From contig CM044320.1 in assembly GCA_024291935.2 (NCBI GenBank), forward strand, positions 52,766,001 to 52,830,000: 64,000 nt of DNA. Reading direction: 5' to 3'. Shown here one piece after another: positions 1 to 11,200 of the stretch. Within the stretch, counting starts at the first letter, position 1, and each line of letters starts with the position of its first letter. This DNA is from Okapia johnstoni (taxonomy: Eukaryota > Chordata > Mammalia > Artiodactyla > Giraffidae). Below the pieces are notes generated by a model that searched no databases, was not told the origin of the DNA, and saw only the letters and a program-made list of their open reading frames with translations. The position numbers and the translations under genes are program-made.

Positions 1-570
1 TTGAACTGAACTAAGACACACATGGCTTTTTAAAAAACAGAGAGATGAAAATTCCATGCCGTTCTCAGTCTTGATTGGAATTTTTTGTTTTTGGTTTGCC
101 CACTATACTCCTTATATTTGCTATCAATACATTTAGTTCAAAAATTAAATACTTGTCACAGGTTATAACATAAACTAATAAACTAAGAAATAGAAAATAT
201 TATAAGAGTGGAACTTCTCAAGTCCCTTATGGTGTTTCACTTTCCTGAACAAAAGGTAATACAATGCTCAAAAATTGTGGTTTTCAAACATTTTTCTATA
301 ACAGTTAAACCAAATTTTCGAAAGAAATCCCATCAGAATCTCAAGGTTATAGGGTGCTACGATCTAAAGTTGGGCTCCTAAGGAACCTCAGAGAAGCTCT
401 GAGGATCCATGGAATTCAGTTTTAAAACCAGAGCTGCACTAGTTTGACTTAAATATCCACACCCACAAGTCGTCATTTAATACCAGCCATTGTATGCTAA
501 GTGACTCCAAACAGTAACCAGGGTTTGCACTTACGGACTGGAAAGCAGTGTTTTATTAAGAATATTAACT

Positions 571-672
571 CTCATGTCAATGTATGGCAAAACCAATACA
601 ATATTGTAAAGTAAAAAATATATATAAATAAATTTTAAAAATAAATAAATAAAGAAAAGAAAAAAAAACACT
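571..672 (+). mobile_element. L1 3'-end fragment (ruminant L1)
   Basis: The end signature ATGTCAATGTATGGCAAAAC followed by ACAATATTGTAAAGTA and an A-rich AAATAAATAAATAAA tail matches the 3' end of the long L1 at 20623-23796 (near 23670-23765). Strongly 5' truncated. Confidence 0.75.
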
Positions 673-1690
673 ACTGCTTCATTTCCTCCATTATCAGAAA
701 TATAGCTAGCCTTGAAATTTCTCAGAAAGGAAAAGATGGATGCCCAAAATGATAACAATAGTAAATATAGATTTAAAATTATAAGTCAGGATATAACTCA
801 ATGTCTTATTCTAATGACTGAACAGTATAGAATTTCAGCAAGGTGAAATTCCTGTGATTTTTAAATATGGCTTTAAATTACGGAGAAGAGCCTCTTTTGA
901 CACTATTACAAATTATCCAAAATAACTTTTTCACCTGTGGAGAGTCACAGACACAGGAATACAAGGTTGTCGCCAAACGGAAAATGTCTTCTGAGTATCC
1001 ACAAGACTTCACACAAGTATCTCAATTTATAAAGTATAGGAAATGAAGCAAAAAAAAAAAAAATTGTTACAAAATTTCAAGTAGAAAGTGCATAGAAACA
1101 CAGAAATTCTCCAAAAATAACAAAAATGATATCTGGGCAAATAGGTCAATAAGACACATTAAATGCTTCCATTTGAAAACTAATCTAAGTAGGCTTTAAT
1201 TCAATTAAAATGGACTATTATCATTTTCATTATCTGCAATCTGTATACCAACTATGTCCATAATGGAATTGAGAAGGTTTATAATATTAAAACATCTGTG
1301 ACTGTTGAAATAAAAATAACAAAGATATCTATTCGGAAACCACTAGAAGAAAAAAAAAAGCATCATTACTTGGTACAAATTATTTACCACAATTGAGCAG
1401 CCATGCAATGCCTTAAGCATGTGATAAAACATAAAACACGGGATTAAATAATTCTCTAAAAGACAGAGGCTGCATATGTTCAATTATATACACAATAACT
1501 CCTAAAATGTCAAGAGTTTTAGAATGGAAAACTCTGCATACTGGAAAGAGACAGGAGACCAGCAAACTTTTCCTTACCAAAGTCAATTGATACCTCTGAT
1601 TCAATGCCCTGCTGACCTCTCATTAACATTGCAGCAGCTAAAATAGAGCCTCATTCTTCTACCCAAAACCGTGTTGCAAAAGAAAATACA

Positions 1691-1832
1691 GGGACTTCCC
1701 TGGTGGTCCAGTGGTTAAAGCTCTGTGCCTCCACCGTAGGTGGTGTGGGTTTGATCCCTGATCAGGGAACTAAGATTCTACATGCCCCATGGTGTGAACA
1801 AAAAAACAGTGTTTTAAGTAAATAAATAAAAT
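1691..1832 (+). mobile_element. CHR-type tRNA-derived SINE
   Basis: Starts GGGACTTCCCTGGTGGTCCA and continues through a degenerate Pol III B box (GTTTGATCCCTGATCAGG) to an A-rich tail. CHR SINEs are shared by cetartiodactyls. Confidence 0.8.
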
Positions 1833-1916
1833 CCAGCATCTGTACAAGGCCTAGGAACCTGCAAGACCAGGCAGCTATTTCTCTGACCTCAGTTCCCCTA
1901 CTACATTCTCAAAGGC

Positions 1917-2055
1917 CAGCACCACCACCAGAACACTCCAGGCAGATCTGCCTCCTTGCTATTCCTTCAACAACTACTTCAACACTCTCACTTCAGGGCC
2001 TTTGCACTTCTGCTCCCTCTACCTTGAATATTTTTTCTCTCACTTCACCTATAGA
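1917..2055 (+). repeat. L2 LINE fragment
   Basis: Contains the characteristic CTTCAGGGCCTTTGCACTTC followed by a Pro/Leu-biased TCTGCTCCCTCTACC stretch of the L2 3' half. Old and divergent. Confidence 0.6.
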
Positions 2056-2104
2056 GAGCGTATAAAGTCATTTTAAGTTTTCAAAGAGGCAAATAAACAC
2101 TCAC

Positions 2105-2261
2105 CATGAACAGCAATTTTTTTTACATAGACTTGACCTTCTTTGTAGTTGTCAAAAGGAAAGATCAAACCTTTGTTTCTCTTTACATTGATCAAAGGTT
2201 CTATTGCAACAAGAAGAATTAAATCCTTTTCTGCTTTCTTTGACTCTGGGTCATCCTGCCT
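2105..2261 (-). CDS. CFAP54: CFAP54 exon 11 (residues 513-564 and 1 nt of codon 565)
   Basis: 157 bp. The acceptor is TTCTTAG before 2261; the donor GTGAGT starts at 2104. It begins [20 protein letters not shown], continues [20 protein letters not shown], and ends VKKIAVH plus a G. The charged [13 protein letters not shown] linker matches the family. This is the last coding exon in the window; 2,104 bp of intron 11 follow to base 1 with no further coding sequence seen. Confidence 0.92.
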
Positions 2262-5200
2262 CTAAGAAAAGTATATCTCACAAGTTAATTAGCACTTCAA
2301 CGTCATGTTAATACCATAAAAACAAAGCAATTGTTTTGCATGTATTACCTGGAGAAAATCAATGAGCTGCCCAGCTGCAGATTCAAATAAACTCCATTCC
2401 TCATACATAAAAGCTAATTTTATAAATTTCACGGCAGCATTCACAGAAATAAGATTCTTCCTTTTTATAATAAGTTCCAAAAGATGTGCTTTTGGAAAAT
2501 TAAGTATCCCATCTGCACCAGTATTTGACACTAGAAAAGAAAAGAGAGGGGTCATTCGTGCAAAGAAATATTTACTAAACATTAAATATCAGACACCGCC
2601 AGGCACTCGGAAAACAATGAGGGCAAAAAGCAAACACAACTCCCACCTTCACAGAGCTCACACTCTGGCGGGGAAAATAAGAAATCGTAGTGGGCAAGGA
2701 CTTTCCTGGTGGTCCAGTGGTTAAGACTCTGTGCCTCCACTTCAGGGGGCTCAGGTTTGATCCCTGGTCTGGGAACTAAGATCCCACACACTGCACAGCA
2801 GTCAAAAACACATTGAATAAATAAAATATAATATAAAAATTCAATTCTTGGGTCAGGAAGATATCCTGGAGAAGGGGTAGGCTACCCACTCCAGTATTCT
2901 TAGACTTCCCTTGTGGCTCATACGGTAAAGAATCCACCTGCAATGCAGAAGACTTGGGTTCGATCCCTGGGTTGGGAATATCCCCTGGAGAAGAAAAAGG
3001 CTACCCACTCCAGTATTCTGGCCTCGAGAATTCCATGGACTGTATAGTCTACAGGGTCGCAAAGAATCAGACACGACTGAGTGACTTTCACTTTCACTTT
3101 CTTTCAATATAAAAATAAAATATAAAATCTATAAAAATAAAATATTTTTTAATAAATTTTTTAAAAACCTGGTAGGCAAACACAGGACGCTCTGGGGACA
3201 AAAAAGAAGGGCCTTGAACCTAGGTGTTGGGTAGGGGGTTCCGTCAGGAAAGACCACCCAGAGGAAGGAATGTGGAATCCCAAAAATAGAGAATTAGCAA
3301 GAGTTAACTAGCAAAATACACAGTGAGATATTACAGACTAGAAGCTCAGAAAGGAGACTTAAAATAGGGACATAGCTCCAGAGTTCATCACATAGGCACC
3401 GTAAGTAAGCAGATCAGCTGTGAGCAATGGAAGGCTGCCAAGAACAGAAGAGCAAAGAACCCCAAGTAAGAGAAGGGCAGGTGGGGAGAAAAGGCTGCAA
3501 AGGAGAGTATTTAAAGAGAAAGAAGGTGTCAACAACAATAACAGAAAGCAAAGGGAGGAAAAGCACTGACTTCCAACTGAACAATAAGGAAGTTGTCCAC
3601 GACATTCTCTGTCCATGACAGCAGACTGCCGAGTATAAGTAGGAGGGGAAGAATATGGGACAGTGAACATAGGCAGCTCCTTCAACAAATCTGACTCTAA
3701 CAAGAGGAAGAAATTCAGGGAGCAAGTTAGATAGGGATGAAGGGGCAATTTGCAGAGATATGGCCCAAAGACCTAAAGAGGGAGGAGGAAGAGTATCCCT
3801 TCCGTTTTAACGACAGACAGTGGAAAGGAAATGGGCAGATAAAGGTAAATTTTCAGGTGTGGGTGAAGGAAGTCAAAGGAATTCTCCTCTGAGATCTTGT
3901 ATCTTCCTCGGGAAGAAAAGATGAGACCAAACTGCAGTACAGAGGCTCCTTGCCCTCAGATGGGCACACACATGCACACACATGCACATCTTTAAGCTCA
4001 CTTAGAAGATGACAGGGCTTCCCAGGTGGTGCTAGTGGTAAAGAATCCACCTGCCGATGCAGGAGACAGAGGAGACGTGGGTTCGATCCCTGTGTAAGGA
4101 AGATCAGAGGACAGCAAGGCAACCTACTCCAGTATTCTTGCCTGGAGAATCTCATGGACAGGGAGCCTGGTGGGCTACCGTGCACGGGGTACAAAGAGTC
4201 AGACAGGTCTGGAGCGACTTAGCAACACAGAAGGTGATGATGATGTCATAAACTATTCTATGAAAATTTGAAAATATAGACAAAATCAAAGTAGTATTTA
4301 CCAAACAGAAGATTTTTTTTTTAAAGAAAATGAAATTCTAAATCATTTTGTATTTATAGAAGAAATGGAATCCATAGTTAAAAACATTTCCACAGAGAAA
4401 ATTCCAGGTCCAAATGACTTCACCAGCAAATTCAAACTTTCAGCAAGATATAACACCAATCTGACAAAAACTCTTCCATATAATAGAAAAAGAGGGCAGA
4501 AAGCTCAACTTTTGTTTGAGGGCAACATGACCTTGAGAGGAAAATCCAAAAAGGACTTTGTAAGAAAAGAAATCTCATGAATAGGAACATTAACCACTAG
4601 GAAGAAAACCAAGCAATATATCAAAAGAATAATTCTCACCTCCAGATTAAGATTATTCCAAAAATATGCAGTGAATATGGAGTGGTTAAAGATTATATAA
4701 ATAATCACTGTAACTCACCATATTAATAGAAAAAAGTTCATCCATTTGATGAACTCAGTAAATCTCAAAAAACCCAGAAAAAGGTTTTAATAAAATTCAA
4801 CAACTATTCAGAATTAAAAACTCTTAGCAAACCAAAAATACAAAATAAACAGAAGCAATATTGTAACAAATTCAATAAAGACTTTAAAAATGCTCTACAT
4901 CAAAAAAAATCTTTAAGGAAAAAAAGATCAATAAATTGGTATTGGTTTCTTATGTGTAAACTACCATGTTAAAATTTTTGTTATTTATGTTCTACCACAA
5001 AATATTATTTTTATTTTTTACAAAATATTATTTTAACAACTTATTTACTTATTAAAAGTTCTTTTCCTGCCATAAACAGTTCTGAGACAACGTCACGAAC
5101 TTCTACTTCATCTGTAAGAACAGGTCCAGTCTGTAGTGTTCGCCGATTTGAGTCAGAGAGAGCTTCCAAGACAGCCAGAAACCGAGAGGCAGCGCTATCA

Positions 5201-8200
5201 AACAACTCTTCCAACAGCCTTTCTGTGACCGTACGCGGCCATGGCATCTGGAATAAAAAAAAAAAAATACAGCCCACTTTTTTAAAGTTCTACAATGTCT
5301 GATGGCATAAGGCAAAGATGAGTAAGGTGTGCTTTATTAATGCTAACAGAGAGAGTGGTTGGCCTGTCGATGAGACAGCTGCTTCTAGGGTTTTCATTTT
5401 TGAGGTGTCACTCCAGATTTTATTAAAGTTTATGTTGTGCAGCCATTACATCAAAGACTTTGCTCTTTCTTTATATGTTTGTGTTTCCAAGACAGCCTAC
5501 AAAGGCCCTTTATTAATAAACAGCAGCATTGGTCTCCACATGCTTTGTGGTGACTTAATTACAGCCCTGAGGAGCTGATACTCAAACTTGAGTTGCCTAA
5601 GAATCTCTCAGGAGAGCTTTTTAGATTCACCAACCAAATCTCCAGAGAGTCAGTGAGTCTGGGTGGAGCATTTTTAGAAAACCTGGTGGAAATTCTAATG
5701 AAGAAGGTCCCCAAACTCAAACTGGAAATAATACTTTATAGTATAAGTAATGGGTCTTACAGCAGCTAACTGTAAAGAAGAGTTGACCAACTGGATACAA
5801 AGAAGCAGGTGCCACTCACAGCCCCGTGAGAATCCTGTCACTCTACTTTGTGTAGGCCTGAAAGGATTTCACTCCTGGCAGATGGCCTACCTACACACTT
5901 CATTCTTCTCTCTGATTAATGACTTGTTCTCTGTACTTAGATTACCAAGAAATAAGAAAGGTAGCTTTAGTTGGCTTTTCTAGAATCCATGTCCAATTAG
6001 CGGGCATCCATATTTCCCATGATTTCCTTGCTTCATTCATCTTCTTGAGGCAAAGTGAGGAAGACAGAAAAGCAAAAGCAGAAATAAAGCTGCTTTGAAC
6101 TATTTCTCTCCAAACACCAACTTCCCTGCTTATCAGAGTCTATGTGTTTTCAACCCTTAGGTTGGCTGATATGTAAAAAAAAAAAAAAAAAAAACCCTCA
6201 GTAAATAGACTCATCTGTACCGTTTTTCTAGAAGGGGTGGGTGGAATGAATTGGGAGATTAGGATTGACATATATACACTACTACTGTGAAACTCTAATA
6301 CTTTGGCCACCTGATGTGAAGAACTGACTCATTGGAAAAGACCCTGATGCTGGGAAAGACTGAAGGCAGAAGGAGAAGGGGCCAACAGGATGAGATGGTT
6401 GGATGGCATCACCGACTTGATGGACGAATTTGAGCAAGCCCCGGGAGTTGGTGATAGACAGGGAAGCCTGGCATGCTGTAGTCCATGGGGTCGCAAAGAG
6501 TCAAACATGACTGAGTGACTGATCTGAACTGTGTGTAAAATATATAGCTAGTGGGAAACTGCTATATAATACTGGGAGCTCAGCCCAGTGCTCTGTGATG
6601 ACCTAGAGGGGTGGGATGGGGGTGGGGTGGGAGAGAGATCCTAGAGGGAGATGATATATGTATACATATAGCTGATTCACTTTGTTGTACAGCAGAAATT
6701 GATGCAACATTATAAAGTGATTATACTCCAATTAAGAAAAAAACTCAGTAAAACTTGAACTTCATGCCTCTTGATTTACAAACAGAGGTCAAGGTTTCTT
6801 CTAAGATATTTGCTATAGGTTAAAACAGAGGTTTAAAAATTTATAGTTAAACAACATAATAAACTTCCTAATAATTAGAAGTATTCAAAATGAAATGGTA
6901 AATCCTAGAGAGATTACAGTGAAGTTTGTTTTTTAAAAGATTGTAGAGAAACTACAAAAAGTGAACTAGAATATTTATGAGATCTATAGATGAATAACAA
7001 GCAAATGATTTTAAAATATAAATATTTAAAAGATCTATAAAAAGATTTAAAGCTAATACAATAAAAATACACTAAATTGTCAAACATGACAAACAAAATA
7101 TTAATGTCTATAAAAAGAATGAGCCCATTCAAATACAATTCAAAAATTAAAATCTCTAGTAGACAAATGGTCAAAGACTGTGAAAGATAATTCACCTGAA
7201 AAGAAAATATAAGGAGTCAACACAAATGTAAGGGAAAGCTGGATCAAAACAATAAAGTTAAAACAAGCTATTTTATGAAAACTTAATTATTTTAAAGATT
7301 AAGAAATAATATCAAAATGATAATGGTGAAATTGGCACATGCAGGTTGTCACCTTGGAGAACTCATCTCAGAAATTCAATCTGGCAATATACATCAAGAG
7401 AAATAAGAGTGTATGTAACTTTACTCAAATTCTACATCCTAAATTTTATCCACAGGAAACAAAAGGAATAAATAATATACTTGAAGATGTTGACTACATC
7501 AATATTTAAAATAGCAAAGGATTGGGAAACAACTAAAATACTAGTAATAAAAAGTACTGGACAAATCTGGTACATGTACTGCTTAGGGTGAAAAGTGAAA
7601 GTGAAAGTCACAGTCATTTCCAACTCTTTTGCGACCCCATGGATTATACAGCCCATGGAATTCTCCAGGCCAGAATACTGGAGTGGGTAGCCTTTCCCTT
7701 CTCCAGGGGATCTTCCCAACCCAGGAATCGAACCAGGGTCACCTGCATTGCAGGTGGATTCTTTACTAACTGAGCTATGCCTAGGGTATACTAGACATCT
7801 TTTAAAATGTCAGGATGGATGAGAAGCTGAATGATACAACCCATGCAGTAAGTTCCAATCCTGAATACCATGGCTCCCATGAGATCTATGCCATGAGACT
7901 TACTGTGTTAATTTCTCAACATAACACACCCACCCTGTTCAAGCTCAGTGTCACTGCCTCACTGTGTGCCAAAAGCCTTTGCTTACTTCTGCCTCCAACC
8001 TACTATCATGCTCTTGTCCTTTACTTAGAATGTTTTTCCTGTTCTCCCTGTCCAGTCAAATCCTGCTTATTATTTCAGAGCCATTCAAAAAAGACAGAAC
8101 AGTGACTTCATATTTTCTATTAATATGTGCCACCACTCTTGGACCACAGTAGGCCTTTGATACATCGTTACTAAATGAATGAATGAAAAATAAATAACAG

Positions 8201-11200
8201 TAACAGCTAATACTACTAAGGAGCTATGTGCCAGGAACATTCTATGGGCATTACATGTAACTCATTTAATCACCACCATTATTTCCTTCTTAATTCTTAT
8301 CACAGGCTTTAATTTACTTATTATGTAATTTCTCCACTAGAATGTAACCTCTAAATAGTTTGTTCACAAAGAAGTTACTTTAAAATATTTATTGAATGAA
8401 TCACTAAATAGTTAATCATCAGAAGTCTGAATTAATAGTCCTACGAAACAATCCTTTGAGTAAAAATGATTTACTGCAAGTTAACAATCGACCTACAAAC
8501 TCAGAAATTTTTATAATAGATTTAATGCATATTGAAATTACTTTCTTTTGTAGAAACATAATAAAATGATTTCATAAGCGTAAAGCAGAACATTCTGCAA
8601 AATATGACCCCTGCTCTCAAACCAACAGTACAGCGTTACTACTTAATGATACCAGATGCAGGCTACTCAACAGCTCATCCAATGGATTATCTACAATTTG
8701 GCAGGTTACCAACCTCAACCAGTTAGACACCATGAGTCAATAAGGGATACAATTTAAAAGGATGTATGAACTGTATGTCTGGGCTCACCAGTCAATATAT
8801 CACAGACACTAAGTAGCAATGAAACGTTACTGTGTCCAAGTAATATTTTCATTTAATATTTGGATTCATTTAAAAGACAAGAGAAGGCCTCTCAAATGTT
8901 TATAAGAAGAAATGAGGAAAGAGAACAGCAGTCATTGGATTATTTAGAATACCCTGGGCTAGACACCTGGGTTCTGGTTCAAGGGTTGCCAGCAGCTGGC
9001 TTAAATACTCTGGGATTTATTTTTTCCCATCTGTAATAGAAAGGGACTGAACCAAATGATTTCCAAAATCCTTTCCAGGTTCTGAGATTCTACATCTCTT
9101 CTGCCAGAAAGTGCTCATATTCTTCCCCTCCACTTTCATTTTCAATCCCTACACAGAAGCTCATAGAAGAGAGTTTACAGCTGTCTAGAACAGTCACAGG
9201 GCACTGCAAAGATATACAGAGCTGGGATTTAAGGAACACTGAGACTCCGAATGGCCAAGGGGAAGACAGCGGGAGAGGGAAAAAGGCAGAAGGGAGAAAG
9301 TGCAGAGAATCCCACAGGCATTATCTATGTCCCACTCGCCTCCCTTAGTGCAATTGGCCAAACATACTTGTGGCCAACAGGGGCTATGTGAGGGGTTTTG
9401 GCTTGTGAGAAAGAAGACTGTAGTCACTTCCATACTGAGTATCACTACCTACGTGAAGTCCTCCACAGCTCTCCTAGGTCCCCTCTAGCAGAACGACCTA
9501 GGTCTCCTCTGGCAGAACGACCCAGCAGTTTTCCAAATGAGGACCACCTCTCAATCGGTCATGAGCAGATAACTATAATAACATTTGACTCCAGTAGGAA
9601 ATAAATTATTGTTTTAAAGCCCCTGAGACATGGGGGTTGTCTACTACTCTAGTGAAACTACATCCTGTTGTTGTTATTTTAGTCACTAAGTTGTGTCCGA
9701 CTCTTTGGCTTCTCGGTCCACAGGATTTCCCAGGTAAGAATACTGGAGTGGGTTGCCATTTCCTTCTCCACAGGATCTTCTCTAATCAGGGATCAAACCC
9801 ATGTCTCCTGCATTGGCATGTGGATTCTTTTACCACTGAGCCATGAGAGAAGCCCAACCTACATCCTAAATACTCCCAAAGATGAAACCGGAAGTTGATA
9901 AGAAAAGGTGCCTCCACTTCCTCTCCATCCTCAACACCTTCAAAATTGACACCAAGTGGTCAAAAGGCTTTTTCGGTCTCACTCAGAAGGCTGTAAATTT
10001 GAACCTTTCCCAGGCTCTTCTTCAGCTTCTTGCCCTTTAACATTACAAAACTAGGATTATGCGAAGGTACAAAAGCTCTGAGGAAAGGATGAAACAAGAC
10101 CATGTCCAAATGAGGAAGACATTCTTCTATTTGCAGGGATTGGGGGCAGGATTTTCTTACCTGGAGGATAAGAATGTTCTTTACAATGTTGTGTTGGTTT
10201 CTGCTGTACAACAAGGTGAATCAGCTTTTATACATATATCCCCACCCTCTTGAGCCTCCCTCCAACCTAGCCCACATCCCACTCCTCTAGGTCATCACAG
10301 ATAGGGGACAGGATTTAATACTGAGCGGTGAAAGTGTTAGTTGTAGGCCTCTTTGCAACCCCATTGACTGTAGCTCACTAGGCTCCTCTGTCCATGGGAT
10401 TTTCCAAGTAAAGAGTACTGGAGTGGGTAGTCATTCCCTTTTACAAGGGATCTTCCTGACTCAGGGGTCAAACTTGGGTCTCCTGCATTGCAGGCAGATT
10501 CTACACCATCTGAGCCACCAGGGAAGCCTAATGACCAAGAGTTAAAGACACAGAGGTATAATATAAACACTGTAGAAATAGTCTGAAACACAGAAGATAT
10601 TCTGAGACTTACGGTTTGTGCTTCCTTTATGTTAACTCTTATCTTTGGTCTAAAGAAACTTTTGTTTTTTCTTCTAGATTCAAATACTCCTCTTTTGAAG
10701 ATCATGACTGCCATCTGCCTCAAAAAGAAGAATTACTTATGAAGCATCAATGGGATATGCTTCTCAGCTACTGACATTAAGTACTTCATCATCTGTAGAG
10801 TACAGTAGATTTATTTCATGAAATTTTTATACCTTTATTGTGGCCTCTCCATAATATTCTCTTGATTCTTCCTGTGGTGGTGAGGAACTCATTAATTCCA
10901 GTTGCCGTAATTCATCAATTTTAGCTAAAGCACGCCGAGCAAATGCCTACATGCAATTAAAATAAATTTAATTCATAAGAAGTTAGAGTACAATGATTAA
11001 AAATGTATCAAGAGGGTATGTTTTACTCTCCCAGACGTTCGATTTAATTTGTGACTTAAACTCAAGGCTGATGCTGACTTTTTTAGAATATAGTAGCTGA
11101 CCTGTCAATCATTTCCTAGAAGCACCACTAATTTCTGTAAATCTAAAGTCAATGAAATGTTGGCTATATTAACTTTAGAATTCAGAAAAGTAAGGAAATT

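Larger units (their letters stand above)
1..2104 (-). other. CFAP54 intron 11 (partial) and its content
   Basis: AT-rich intronic DNA. It holds an L1 3'-tail fragment (571-672), a CHR SINE (1691-1832) and an L2 fragment (1917-2055). In 1-570 and 673-1690 I recognise nothing. Confidence 0.8.
2531..5048 (-). other. CFAP54 intron 9 and its content
   Basis: 2,518 bp. It holds an old repeat trace around 2590-2675, a CHR SINE, two Bov-tA insertions and an old L1 ORF2 fragment. In 3200-4010 I see only purine-rich, unclassified sequence. Confidence 0.85.
5248..10612 (-). other. CFAP54 intron 8 and its content
   Basis: 5,365 bp. Contains a hAT fossil, an L1 3' UTR split by BovB, an AT-rich block resembling old L1 (6900-7560), L2/MIR pieces, L1 3' end and three Bov-tA SINEs. 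Nothing recognised in 5730-6170, 8400-8940 and 9090-9470. Confidence 0.85.

Noticed and set aside
3359..3748. 129-codon minus-strand frame, Leu/Ser/Phe-rich
   Set aside because: It is the antisense of a purine-rich tract; hydrophobic runs are a by-product of base composition. No conserved motif.
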